Shown: piece by piece, positions 23,667 through 31,456 of the stretch | How positions within the stretch are numbered: the stretch's first letter is position 1 | Layout: every line of letters begins with the position of its first letter | Assembly: GCA_038040395.1 (NCBI GenBank) | Contig: JBBPIJ010000010.1 | Location: forward strand, 27,675 to 91,674 | Direction of reading: 5' to 3' | Length of the DNA: 64,000 nt | DNA from: VAXT01 sp038040395 | GTDB lineage: Bacteria > Actinomycetota > Thermoleophilia > Gaiellales > Gaiellaceae | Translations under genes and position numbers: made by a program | The notes under the pieces: generated by a model | Database searches by the model: none | Told to the model about the DNA's origin: nothing | Seen by the model: the letters and a program-made list of their open reading frames with translations, nothing else

Positions 23667-24352
23667 ATGGCTCCCAGGACGACCAGGACGGCCGTGGCCA
23701 GCACTACGCGGTCGAGTCTCGACCAGGCGGGCGACGGGGCCTGAGTGCGCCCGGGACGGCCGAAGCCTCGCGCTTCCATCGCCTCGGCGAGGTTGAGCGA
23801 GCGCTCGAGCGAGCCGGCGACGAGCGGCGAGAGCAGGCGCGCCCGGCCACGGACGCCGTTCACCTCCACCCCACGCCCCCGGAGGGCCTCCACGAGCCCG
23901 GCAGCGTCGCGCTCGAGGGTCGGCACGAGGCGCGTTGCGAGGCCCACGGCAAGCACCGAGCGCCGCGCGAACCCCGCCGCGTGGAGCAGGCGATCGAGAT
24001 CGAGCAGCAGCACGTACGCGGCGAAGGCGAGGCCGACCGCGGCGAACCGCAAGGCCTGGGTGCCGCCGGTCGCGAGCTCCTCGCTCGTCACGTCGAGCAG
24101 CCCGAGCACCGGCACGCGCGGCCCCTCCCAGAGCACGTGCGAGCCCTCAGTCGAGACGAAGGGGCTGATGACAAACACCGAGAGCGAGGAGACGAGCGTC
24201 CCGGCCAGGTAGACGAAGCGCCTCGTTCTGGGAGCCTGGAGGCACGCGGCGAGGAGGCCGACAGCGATGGCCGCGACGACCCAGGGGCGCTCCGCCGCAA
24301 GCGCCAGCACGGCCAGCGACGCGAGCAAGGCTGCTGCCGGGACCGGGCTCAC
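23657..24352 (-). CDS. ecfT: ECF transporter membrane component EcfT (CbiQ-like)
   Basis: 231 aa with five to six hydrophobic segments. The coupling-helix motifs are AEAMEARGFGRPG near residue 205 (an A-x-x-x-E-A-R-G form) and VEALRGRGVEVNG about 35 residues earlier, the two Arg-Gly motifs through which EcfT contacts the ATPases. GTG start at 24352 overlaps the stop of the DUF4430 lipoprotein (GTGA). The stop TAG is formed at the boundary of palindromic element 1. Confidence 0.9.
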   Translation of the reverse strand: MSPVPAAALLASLAVLALAAERPWVVAAIAVGLLAACLQAPRTRRFVYLAGTLVSSLSVFVISPFVSTEGSHVLWEGPRVPVLGLLDVTSEELATGGTQALRFAAVGLAFAAYVLLLDLDRLLHAAGFARRSVLAVGLATRLVPTLERDAAGLVEALRGRGVEVNGVRGRARLLSPLVAGSLERSLNLAEAMEARGFGRPGRTQAPSPAWSRLDRVVLATAVLVVLGAIWA

Positions 24353-25050
24353 GGCACCTGGTAGCGGTAGCGAAACTTCGCCGGGTCGCGTGCCAGGCCG
24401 GCCACGTCGCCCGCGAAGACGAACCGGACGGGCGAGCCGGCGGAACTGTCCGACTCCCGGAGAGACGCCGTGAAGCGGGGCAGCCCACCGACGACGGAAA
24501 AGACGTTCGCCCCCTCCGGCGCCGCCGTGGCGAGCGGTTCGACGGAGCTCGCGTGGAGCAGCCTTCCGATCGCCTGGGCACCTCGACGCCGGCCGGGCGC
24601 GTAGCGAACCGCGACCTCGCGCACGTTCCCGTCCCAGCCATGCAGGAACGGCTCGGGGAAGGCGCCGACGACAACGGGCTCGCGCATGACGCCACTCCAC
24701 GAGCGGAAGTCCCACCACTCGACGTCGCCGGGGCGAAGCCGGTAGTCGGCGGCGCTCCGGTCGGCGTCGATGCCGTTCAGGAACCAGAACCAGTCACGCC
24801 GCTTCGAGATGTCGCCTTCGACGCCCTCGATCGACTGCACGTAGCGGCCGCCGTAGCGCTTCGAGATGTCCGCCCTTTTGTCGAGCGCCTGCATTGCAGT
24901 CAACCCGGCCGGGACCGTTTCGACGAGGAGCAACGTCGCTCCACGGTCGCGGGTGATCCAAAGCGATGCCTCCCCCGAGCCCGTGCGCTCGCGGCCGCAG
25001 CCTGAGAGCAGCAGGACGAGCGCGAGGGCCGCAAGGGAGGCATGTCTCAC
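24349..25050 (-). CDS. DUF4430 lipoprotein, predicted corrinoid-binding
   Basis: 233 aa. GTG start at 25050 overlaps the preceding stop. Type II signal with lipobox LLLSGC (Cys at 18). The DUF4430 domain covers about 35-135: VPAGLTAMQALDKRADISKR, YVQSIEGVEGD, DWFWFLNGIDADRSAADYRL, RPGDVEWWDFRSWS and VVGAFPEPFLHG. This is the beta domain type found at the C-terminus of transcobalamin/intrinsic factor. The rest (140-233) is an unassigned alpha/beta tail. Likely membrane-anchored on the outer face near the ECF complex. Confidence 0.85.
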   Translation of the reverse strand: MRHASLAALALVLLLSGCGRERTGSGEASLWITRDRGATLLLVETVPAGLTAMQALDKRADISKRYGGRYVQSIEGVEGDISKRRDWFWFLNGIDADRSAADYRLRPGDVEWWDFRSWSGVMREPVVVGAFPEPFLHGWDGNVREVAVRYAPGRRRGAQAIGRLLHASSVEPLATAAPEGANVFSVVGGLPRFTASLRESDSSAGSPVRFVFAGDVAGLARDPAKFRYRYQVP

Positions 25051-25646
25051 CGAAGCGCGTTCGAGCGGACCGCGCCCTGGGCTGTCGCGCGCACGAGCCC
25101 GCGATGGCGGCCGACGCACCCTCGGCCGAAACGGGTCGCGACGCGCCTCCCGTCGACGCGCAAGATCGCGCCTGCGGCCGGCGTGGCCTGCCCCAGGTCG
25201 TTCTGGGAGACGACCGAGTAGCAGTTGCGCGCCTTGAGGCGCTTGAGCAGGAGCGTCGGCGAGCCGCCCTGCACGCTGAATGTCGTCCAGTACCAGAGCA
25301 CCGTGTCGCCCGCTTTGATCGTGGCCTGGTCGGCTGCGATCGGCGGCGAGACGCCGTTCACCTTGTAGCTCCAGCCGCTGAAGCCCTCGCCGGGGTAATG
25401 GCCGATCTGATCCACGAACGGACCGAATCCGGTCACGGTCACGTGGTAATAGAACTCGCCGGCAACGCTCGCGGCGTCGAGCGCTGTCAGCGCGTTCGAG
25501 CCCGCTTCGAGCGTGGGCTCGGGGGCCCCGAAGATCGTCGTCGTCTTGCCTTCGACGCGGATCTTCACGCGCACGGCCAGCGCTGACGGGACGAGCACCG
25601 CGAACAGGGCGGCCGTCACCGCCAGGATGATGAGTCGTCGGAACAC
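25047..25646 (-). CDS. Secreted DUF4430-type protein, first gene of the B12 operon
   Basis: 199 aa. GTG at 25646 follows a perfect GGAAGGAGG 4-5 nt upstream; signal peptide FRRLIILAVTAALFAVLVPS, ALA. Residues 28-135 have the DUF4430 strand order: VRVKIRVEGKTTTIFGAPEP, LTALDAASVAGEFYYHVTV, GFSGWSYKVNGVSPPIAADQ, IKAGDTVLWYWTTFS. The C-terminal 60 residues are basic and contain one Cys pair candidate (GRGCVGRHRG and RNCYSV). Translation is the direct target of the upstream riboswitch: its Shine-Dalgarno pairs with 25684-25692. Confidence 0.85.
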   Translation of the reverse strand: MFRRLIILAVTAALFAVLVPSALAVRVKIRVEGKTTTIFGAPEPTLEAGSNALTALDAASVAGEFYYHVTVTGFGPFVDQIGHYPGEGFSGWSYKVNGVSPPIAADQATIKAGDTVLWYWTTFSVQGGSPTLLLKRLKARNCYSVVSQNDLGQATPAAGAILRVDGRRVATRFGRGCVGRHRGLVRATAQGAVRSNALR

Positions 25647-25649
25647 GAA

Positions 25650-25845
25650 TCCTCCTTCCGCGAGGGGTTCGGATTTGCGGCGGCGCGGAAGGTCTTCTGA
25701 CTCGAGGCTCCCCCCTCCGCCACCTTCCCGGCCCGAAGGCCAGTGGTTCTTGGCGGAGAAGCAACTCCCCTTACAGCGGCGGGACCGTCCCGGATTCGCG
25801 CCGGGTTCCCTTGCCGCGTGCCGTTGGCGCGACCCTATCATGGCC
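25650..25845 (-). ncRNA. Cobalamin (adenosyl/hydroxo-) riboswitch
   Basis: On the minus strand the leader contains the conserved cobalamin-aptamer blocks in order: AAGGGAACCCGG, GCGAATCCGGGACGGTCCCG with CCGCTGTAA, the CCACTGG block, GGGAAGGTGGCGG and the 3' AGTCAGAAGACC box (plus-strand 25691-25702). Downstream, plus 25684-25692 is exactly complementary (9 bp) to 25654-25662, which includes the Shine-Dalgarno of the first gene, so control is probably translational: ligand-bound folding would allow the sequestering stem. No T-run is seen. Confidence 0.93.
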
Positions 25846-25847
25846 CG

Positions 25848-26285
25848 ATGCCGGTTCCGGTAAAACGCCCGCGCCGGCAGAGCCGGTTCGGGCTCTTGGT
25901 CGGCATCGCAGTCGATGCCTCAGGGGCGCTCTCAGTTTGGCTGCCCGTGGTCGCGTGGGCGGCCGTCATCTTCGCGCTCTCGTCCGTCCCGAGCCTCAGC
26001 ACCGGGCTCGGGTTCTGGGACACGATGCTGCGCAAGGGGGCGCACCTGACCGAGTACGCGATCCTCGGCGCGCTCCTGCTCCGCGCGCTCGGCAGCGAGG
26101 TTCTGGCCGTCGCAGCTGGCGTTGCGTATGCGGCAACCGACGAGCTGCACCAGCACTTCGTTCGGGGGCGGCACGGTGCCCCGCTCGACGTCGTCATCGA
26201 CGCGGTCGGCATCACGCTCGGCGTCTTGCTCTATCGCCGTCTCCAAGGGACCCGTCCGGTGCCTGGCACCGGACATGGCCGATGA
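25848..26285 (+). CDS. VanZ-family membrane protein
   Basis: 145 aa, four helices. VanZ-like signature: WAAVIFALSSVPSL, WDTMLRKGAHLTEYAILGAL and YAATDELHQHFVRGRHGAPL then DVVIDAVG. These small proteins often provide a membrane acid residue cluster; the phenotype is low-level teicoplanin resistance in the VanA cluster, but most chromosomal members are uncharacterised. ATG at 25848. Divergent from the B12 operon; its stop overlaps the next ATG (ATGA), giving a three-gene run. Confidence 0.85.
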   Translation: MPVPVKRPRRQSRFGLLVGIAVDASGALSVWLPVVAWAAVIFALSSVPSLSTGLGFWDTMLRKGAHLTEYAILGALLLRALGSEVLAVAAGVAYAATDELHQHFVRGRHGAPLDVVIDAVGITLGVLLYRRLQGTRPVPGTGHGR

Positions 26286-26761
26286 GGGCGGTGGCGATCG
26301 AGCTGGACGGCGTGCTCGGGGACACGCGGCAGCTCTGGGCCGACTGGCTCGAGGACGCGGCGCGGCGATTTCGATCGATCGCCCCGCTCTACCCCCAGGC
26401 GCTGCCTCAAGACCGCGGCGAGGCCGCCGCCGAGCTCGACCGTTGGGCCGGGGCGGGCGTGGGCGACTGGCGCGCGGCGCTGGCGCGCTTCGCGGAGGAC
26501 CGGGCGCCTGTCTACCTCCGCCCTGACGCCGAGGTCAGCGCCGCGCTACGGGCGCTGTCGGCGAGCGACACGCGCCTGGGCGTTTTCACAGATGCGCCCG
26601 AGGAGCTCGCCCGGGTCGCCGTCGCTCAGCTCGGAGCCACGCGGCGGCTCGAGGCGTTGGAGGCCGGCACCGGGGCGCTGGAGCGGCTCCTGGCGCTCCT
26701 TGGCTCCGAGACCGAGGTCGTTCGGGACGTCAGCGGCCTGCGCCTACAATCCGGAACATGA
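26282..26761 (+). CDS. HAD-like protein with altered nucleophile motif
   Basis: 159 aa. The N-terminus AIELDGVLGDTRQLW resembles HAD motif I (hhhDxDGTL) with Glu in place of the nucleophilic Asp. A helical cap-like region follows, then RLGVFTDAPEELARVA (motif II-like with Thr) and VVRDVSGL at the end. The lysine of motif III and acidic motif IV are not clear and the chain is short for a complete HAD. Probably a non-catalytic derivative. ATGA overlaps at both ends make it cotranslated with the VanZ gene and the coiled-coil gene. Confidence 0.6.
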   Translation: MRAVAIELDGVLGDTRQLWADWLEDAARRFRSIAPLYPQALPQDRGEAAAELDRWAGAGVGDWRAALARFAEDRAPVYLRPDAEVSAALRALSASDTRLGVFTDAPEELARVAVAQLGATRRLEALEAGTGALERLLALLGSETEVVRDVSGLRLQSGT

Positions 26762-26979
26762 ACGAGAAGGAGCCCGGTGATCGCCAGCTCGACGCGCTGC
26801 TCGAGCGGCTGGACAGGCTGAACGCGGAGCTGCGAGCCCTGAACCGCAGGCTCGACTCCGGGGAGCATCTCGCCCCGATCGTGCACGAGATCGGTGCGCT
26901 GAACGACTCGCTGCAGGCGCTCGCCTACGCCGCACTGGGCCAACAAGGCCCGCAGGTCCGCCGCCGTCGCGCCGGTTGA
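26758..26979 (+). CDS. Small coiled-coil protein
   Basis: 73 aa, fully hydrophilic, with heptad-like Leu spacing in LDALLERLDRLNAELRALNR, then RLDSGEHLAP, and a basic C-terminus (VRRRRAG). It starts by ATGA overlap with the HAD-like gene. Probably a small oligomerising helix protein; function unknown. Its stop faces the convergent sugar dehydrogenase gene 1 nt away. Confidence 0.65.
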   Translation: MNEKEPGDRQLDALLERLDRLNAELRALNRRLDSGEHLAPIVHEIGALNDSLQALAYAALGQQGPQVRRRRAG

Positions 26980-26980
26980 G

Positions 26981-28069
26981 TCAGCCCGCCAGCCTGTAGA
27001 CGGTCCCGCTCTGCACGGAGGTCAGGTAGAGCTCGCCGCGGGCGTCCTCGCCGAACGAGGAGAGCCCCTCGACCTTGAACGGCTCATCGCGCGACTGCGT
27101 TCCGCCTCCCGAGCGCACGCTGCGCACGCGGTTGGCGCAGTTGTCGCCGTAGAAGTACCGCCCGATCGCCGCGGGCACTGCCGTGCCCCGATAGACGAAT
27201 CCGCCGATCACCGAGCAGTTGGGCGGGTTCGGGAGCGCGAGATACGGAAAGACGAGGCGTCCTGTCGGGTTCGGCGACTCATTCGTGTAGTGGGCCTTGC
27301 CCTCGTAGACACGCCAGCCGTAGTTCTCGAGGCCGGGGCTCCGCCGAGGCGTGAAGTCGAGCTCCTCCCACGAATCCTGGCCGACGTCGCCGATGTACAG
27401 GTGGCCCGTCAGGCGGTCGAACGAGAAGCGCCACGGGTTGCGTAGGCCGTAGCCGACGATCTGGGCCACCGGCCGCGGCTTGCTGACGTTGAAGCGCAGG
27501 AGCTTTCCGAACTTCGAGCTGAGATTCTGGGCGCGGTTCTCGGGGTCGCCGCCCGAGCCGCCGTCGCCGTTCCCTGCGTAGAGGTACCCGTCGGGACCGA
27601 AGGCGAGCTGACCTCCGTTGTGGTTCGGGTACGGATCCCTCAGGAAGAACAGCTGTCGCACCTTCACCGGCGAGCGGGATAGGCCCCGCGAGCGGTACTC
27701 CACGATCCGCGTGTCCTCGCCCTTGTCCGTGTAGTAGACGTAGAACCGGCGGTTCGTGGCGTAGCGCGGGCTGAATGCCACCGAGAGAAGCCCTTGCTCG
27801 CCGCCGTTCGTGACGAGCCGGGTGATGTCGAGGAAGGCCCGCGAGCGAAGCTTTCCGCGCACGATCACGCGGATGCGGCCGATCTTCTCGACGACGTAGA
27901 CGTTGTTCTTCTCGTTCCGGGGCGCCGACACGTGGACCGGCTCCCTCAGGCCGCTGGCAACCGGCACGATCCGCAGGGCGCTGCGCTTGGAGTCGCGCGA
28001 GCTCAACCCGACCACAGTCGCGAGCGCGACGAGCGCCAGGGCGCCGAAGGCGAGGCGCATCGTCGTCAT
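26981..28069 (-). CDS. PQQ-type soluble sugar dehydrogenase (GSDH family), exported
   Basis: 362 aa. Signal-like N-terminus (RLAFGALALVALATVVGL). Six-bladed propeller of the glucose/sorbosone dehydrogenase family: VVEKIGRIRVIVRG, GGEQGLLSVAFSP, PNHNGGQLAFGPDGYLYAGN (the NHNGG active-site motif), GYGLRNPWRFSFD and DVGQDSWEELDF. Related enzymes are aldose sugar dehydrogenases (YliI type) that use PQQ and a calcium ion. It overlaps the TrkA-type gene by ATGA. No PQQ synthesis genes are in the window. Confidence 0.9.
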   Translation of the reverse strand: MTTMRLAFGALALVALATVVGLSSRDSKRSALRIVPVASGLREPVHVSAPRNEKNNVYVVEKIGRIRVIVRGKLRSRAFLDITRLVTNGGEQGLLSVAFSPRYATNRRFYVYYTDKGEDTRIVEYRSRGLSRSPVKVRQLFFLRDPYPNHNGGQLAFGPDGYLYAGNGDGGSGGDPENRAQNLSSKFGKLLRFNVSKPRPVAQIVGYGLRNPWRFSFDRLTGHLYIGDVGQDSWEELDFTPRRSPGLENYGWRVYEGKAHYTNESPNPTGRLVFPYLALPNPPNCSVIGGFVYRGTAVPAAIGRYFYGDNCANRVRSVRSGGGTQSRDEPFKVEGLSSFGEDARGELYLTSVQSGTVYRLAG

Positions 28070-28728
28070 TTCTTCAGCAGCACCCGGCGCAGCTCGTCTT
28101 CCTTGCCCGGCTCCAGGATGGCCAGCACCTGGTCGCCCGGCCGGAGCTCGGTCTCCGCATCCGGGATCTCTGCCTGGCCCCCGCGCATGACGGAGATCAG
28201 CCTCGAGCCGGCCGGGAGGTTCAGGCCGGAGACGCGCTTTCCCGCCGAAGGCGAGTTCTTGTCGATCTGCACCTCGACGATCTCCAGGTTCTCCTTGCGC
28301 AGCTCGAGGAGGTGAATGAGCTCGTGCTCGGGCACCTCGTGCTCGATCAGCGCCATGATCGTGTTAGTGGCGCTGACCGTCGGGGAGATCCCGAGCAGGT
28401 CGAAGTGCGCCTGGTTTCGCGGATCGTTCACGCGGGCGATCGCCTTTTGCGCGCCGTAGCGCTCGCGGGCCATCTGGCAGATGACCATGTTGTCCTCGTC
28501 GTCGCCGGTGACCGCGACCACGAGGTCCGGTGGACGCGCAATCCCCGCGCGCTCGAGGACGAAGAGTTCGGTCGCGTCGCCGACGATCGCCGCGTGCTCG
28601 AAGTCTTGCTCGAGCTGCGCGAAGCGCGCCCGGTCCTGTTCGATGATCGTCACCTCGTGTTCCATGCGGCGGAGGGCCCGAGCCAGGTTCGAGCCGACCT
28701 TCCCTCCGCCCGCGACGAGGACGAACAT
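28066..28728 (-). CDS. TrkA-like regulatory protein (RCK_N plus RCK_C)
   Basis: 220 aa. RCK_N Rossmann domain: MFVLVAGGGKVGSNLARALR (G-x-G-x-x-G), acidic end of beta 2 IIEQD, GDATELFVLERAG; RCK_C from about residue 135 (EIVEVQIDKNSPSAGKRVSG, LRPGDQVLAILEP). Binds NAD(H)/ATP and, through RCK_C, cyclic di-AMP or ions; regulates K+ channels or transporters. ATG at 28728 lies directly after palindromic element 2. Confidence 0.9.
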   Translation of the reverse strand: MFVLVAGGGKVGSNLARALRRMEHEVTIIEQDRARFAQLEQDFEHAAIVGDATELFVLERAGIARPPDLVVAVTGDDEDNMVICQMARERYGAQKAIARVNDPRNQAHFDLLGISPTVSATNTIMALIEHEVPEHELIHLLELRKENLEIVEVQIDKNSPSAGKRVSGLNLPAGSRLISVMRGGQAEIPDAETELRPGDQVLAILEPGKEDELRRVLLKK

Positions 28729-28729
28729 C

Positions 28730-28893
28730 AGTGCCCCGTCCGGTAATGCCGCCGAGCTTCTGGGTCGCGAGCACCAAGCCAGAGGCCGCACTCGCTCGCG
28801 GGCAAGGCTAGAAGCCTTGGCAAGAGCGAGGGTGGGCTCTGGCGCCGCGTGATCGCGACCCAGAAGCCGGCATGTATTGCTGGATGGGGCACT
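28730..28893. mobile_element. Palindromic element 2 (164 bp), between two trkA-type genes
   Basis: 41-nt imperfect terminal inverted repeats (28730-28770 and 28853-28893, 32 of 41 identical; most mismatches are G/A, so they still pair as G-U) with an internal CAAGGCT-AGA-AGCCTTG hairpin. On the minus strand it begins AG and ends CT, inserted after the T of the upstream gene's last codon, so that stop reads TAG. Deleting it leaves TGATG, an ordinary stop/start overlap. Confidence 0.65.
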
Positions 28894-29329
28894 AGGAGGC
28901 GGCGGCCGGTGCCTTCACCGGTCTCACCGCGCACGACTTGACGGCTTCGGACAGCACCTCGATCGCGTTCGAGGTCGGGCAGACCGTCCGCAGGCCGAGC
29001 GTCGCATAGAGCTCGGCGCGAGCAGGATCCAGGATGCGCACGACCGTGCACTCGATGCCGAAGCGCTTCTGCGCGACCTGACCGACGACGATGTTCGTGT
29101 TGTCCCCGTTCGTCGCGACGACGACGGCGTCCGCGTCCTCGATCCCCGCCTCACGCAAGACGTTCACGTCCATGCCGTGCCCGACGACGAAGCTCCCGGA
29201 CCAGTTGTCGCCGAGCCGCGCGAAGGCCTCTTCGTTCTCGTCGATTGCAACGACCTCCCAACCGACGTTCGTGAGCTTCTTCGCCACGGAGGACCCCACC
29301 CGGCCGCAGCCTACGACGATCGCCTTCAT
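28892..29329 (-). CDS. TrkA-like NAD-binding protein (RCK_N only)
   Basis: 145 aa single RCK_N/TrkA_N domain: IVVGCGRVGSSVAKKLT, VVAIDENEEAF, GHGMDVNVLREAGIEDADAV and VRILDPARAELY. No RCK_C. A two-subunit arrangement with the neighbouring RCK_N plus RCK_C protein is likely, as in paired Ktr/Trk regulators. Starts with ATG 29329; it follows the APC-UspA gene by 33 bp on the same strand. Confidence 0.9.
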   Translation of the reverse strand: MKAIVVGCGRVGSSVAKKLTNVGWEVVAIDENEEAFARLGDNWSGSFVVGHGMDVNVLREAGIEDADAVVVATNGDNTNIVVGQVAQKRFGIECTVVRILDPARAELYATLGLRTVCPTSNAIEVLSEAVKSCAVRPVKAPAAAS

Positions 29330-29362
29330 ATCGGAACTCAGATTACACCCGCGACCCAGGAG

Positions 29363-31282
29363 TTAGAGAAGTGCCTCTTGTTCCAGGACACCCTGCGGGT
29401 AGGCGATCACCATCACCTCGCACGGGGCCTTGCGAAGCACGAAATCGACGGTTGGGCTGAAGAACCGCGACTGTCGCCGCCAACGCGGCGCCGAGCCCAT
29501 CACGATCAGGTCGACGTCGTGCTCCCGAGCCTCCTGCACGACCGTCTCTCCGATCGAACGCGACCGGACGATCTTCACCTGGATCGGGATCCCCTGCTCC
29601 GCCGCGAGCAGCTTTGCCTCGGCCAGCGAAGCCTCGGCCTGCTCGTCGGCGTCGATGAGCTCGACGTCGAGGGCCTGGTCGAGCGGAACGCGGATCACGT
29701 GTAACGCGAGCACGCTGCAGCGCTGCTCCTCGGCCAGCCTGAGCGCGACACCGAGTACCTCCTCGCCGATGATCCCGATCTTCATCGGCACGAGGATCCG
29801 CTGGTAGGCGCCCTCGATCTCGGGGACGAGATCCCCCTGCACGAGGGTCACGCGCCCGAGGACCTCCTCGTGCGCGACGAGGCGCGAGCTCGTGTAGACC
29901 GCGATCCCGAAGGCGACCCAGATCGGCCCGGCCACACGCGCCGCATCGTGGGTCGCGATCGCCGCGATCCAGATCGCAAACGTGAGCGGCGCGCCGACGA
30001 GAGCGGCGACGGGCACTTCGGTCCCGCGGATGCGCACGTTGCCGGGGACGCGGTACGGACGCTCGAGCCCCGGCTCGGTGAACCGCAGGCGGACGACGGC
30101 GACCTGGGCCGCGGTGAACGCGATCAGGATGCCGAAGCTGTAGAGGCTCGCCAGGAACCGCACCGGATCGCCGGCGCCTCGCGCGATCAGGAGCACGCCG
30201 ATCGCGACCACTGCCGTCCCGACGATCGACGCCGGTGAGATGAGCGTCCGCCGACTGAGGCGGCCGAAGGCGCGCGGGAGCATGTCGTAGCGGCCGAGCG
30301 AGTACGCGAGCCGTCCCGCGCCCGAAAACGACGTCGTAATGACGGCGACGAGGATGAGCGTGCCCGTCAGACCGATGAAAACGCGGAGGACGTCCACGAC
30401 CGCTCCTGGAAGCTCGCCGTGGAACGCCTCAGCCAACCCCACGAGCGGCGCTCTGTTCCACACCGTTCCGAGGTCGCTCGCGTACCCGCCAGGCCCATCC
30501 GGATCGAGATGAGCTGGATACGCAGAGATCGCGACGATCGCGATCAGGAAGGAGATGGCGACCGCGACACCGATGCCCACGAAGAGGCTTCGCGGCAGCG
30601 TCTTCCCGGGCTCGCGAGTCTCTGCGGCGAGGTTCGCAACCGTCTCGAGCCCCGTGAAGGCGAGCATCGCGGCCGGCAAGGCAAACGCAATCGCCGACCA
30701 GGTCGGAGCGATGCCAAGGTCTGTCCCCGCCCGCAGGTTGTCCAGCGAGAGGATCAACGGCAGGCCGAGCAGTACGAGCAGCAGTTGCCCCACGATCGAC
30801 ACGGCGGCGATCGCGATCGCCAGCCGGTAGAGCGCGGGCCGGCGGACGAATCGAATGGCTGCGACGACCACGATCACGGCCACTCCGACGACGAAGTCAC
30901 CGGGGCTGTCCGCAAGCCAGTCCCAGCCGACCGCCTGCCCGAGGTAGTGCGGCACGAACAACGCCGCCAGCGCGATCACGATCACGTAGTCGAGGAGGAG
31001 CACCCAGCCGGTGAGGAAACCGAGCTGGTCGTTGAACGCCCGGCGCACGAAGGTTGCCGCGCCGCCCGTCTCGGGCAGGGCTGCCGTTCCCTCCGCGTAG
31101 GAGAGCGCGACGAGCAGGAAGAGCAGGCCGACGAGGAGCAGGACCCAGGGGGTGAATCCGAGCGCCTGGAGCGCGACGACGCCGAGCGCAAAGAAGAGCG
31201 ACGACGCGATCTCGCCGTAGGCGACCGCCGCGAGCGAAGGCGTCTCGATGACGCGCTGCAGACCTGGGAGCTTTCTAGCCAC
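29363..31282 (-). CDS. APC-superfamily permease with C-terminal UspA domain
   Basis: 639 aa. About 12 TM helices over 1-470 with APC hallmarks: SYAEGTAALPETGGAATFVR (helix 1-2 region), GLETVANLAAETREPGKTLP (TM6 and following loop). The C-terminal 140 residues (GAYQRILVPMKIGIIGEEVL, LALHVIRVPL, GSAPRWRRQSRFFSPTVDFV) are a universal-stress-protein fold with the ATP-binding G-x2-G-x9-G-S/T motif only partly kept. This layout is shared with the K+/H+ symporter KimA, whose cytoplasmic domain binds c-di-AMP. Two TrkA-type regulators follow, so K+ or another cation is a plausible substrate; amino acids remain possible. GTG start 31282. Confidence 0.85.
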   Translation of the reverse strand: MARKLPGLQRVIETPSLAAVAYGEIASSLFFALGVVALQALGFTPWVLLLVGLLFLLVALSYAEGTAALPETGGAATFVRRAFNDQLGFLTGWVLLLDYVIVIALAALFVPHYLGQAVGWDWLADSPGDFVVGVAVIVVVAAIRFVRRPALYRLAIAIAAVSIVGQLLLVLLGLPLILSLDNLRAGTDLGIAPTWSAIAFALPAAMLAFTGLETVANLAAETREPGKTLPRSLFVGIGVAVAISFLIAIVAISAYPAHLDPDGPGGYASDLGTVWNRAPLVGLAEAFHGELPGAVVDVLRVFIGLTGTLILVAVITTSFSGAGRLAYSLGRYDMLPRAFGRLSRRTLISPASIVGTAVVAIGVLLIARGAGDPVRFLASLYSFGILIAFTAAQVAVVRLRFTEPGLERPYRVPGNVRIRGTEVPVAALVGAPLTFAIWIAAIATHDAARVAGPIWVAFGIAVYTSSRLVAHEEVLGRVTLVQGDLVPEIEGAYQRILVPMKIGIIGEEVLGVALRLAEEQRCSVLALHVIRVPLDQALDVELIDADEQAEASLAEAKLLAAEQGIPIQVKIVRSRSIGETVVQEAREHDVDLIVMGSAPRWRRQSRFFSPTVDFVLRKAPCEVMVIAYPQGVLEQEALL

Positions 31283-31285
31283 GGG

Positions 31286-31453
31286 TCACTTCGTCAGCTT
31301 CGCCGAAAGGTACAGCCGGAGAGCCCCGGCGAACACGAGCAGCCCGCCGAGCAGGTACCCGTAGGCGACGCCGCTGCCGCCGAGCGCTGCCGTCCGGATC
31401 AGGATCGCGACCCCGAGCCCGATCATCAGCACCGCAAGCGCTCGGGCAAGCAT
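31286..31453 (-). CDS. Small two-helix membrane protein between two permease genes
   Basis: 55 aa (MLARALAVLMIGLGVAILIR, then a Gly-rich loop and YLLGGLLVFAGALRLYLSAK). Two hydrophobic helices of about 18 residues with a short Gly/Ser loop. It sits 3 nt after one APC-UspA gene and 3 nt before the next, so it is part of the operon. May be a small subunit or regulator of the permeases. Confidence 0.75.
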   Translation of the reverse strand: MLARALAVLMIGLGVAILIRTAALGGSGVAYGYLLGGLLVFAGALRLYLSAKLTK

Positions 31454-31456
31454 CGG

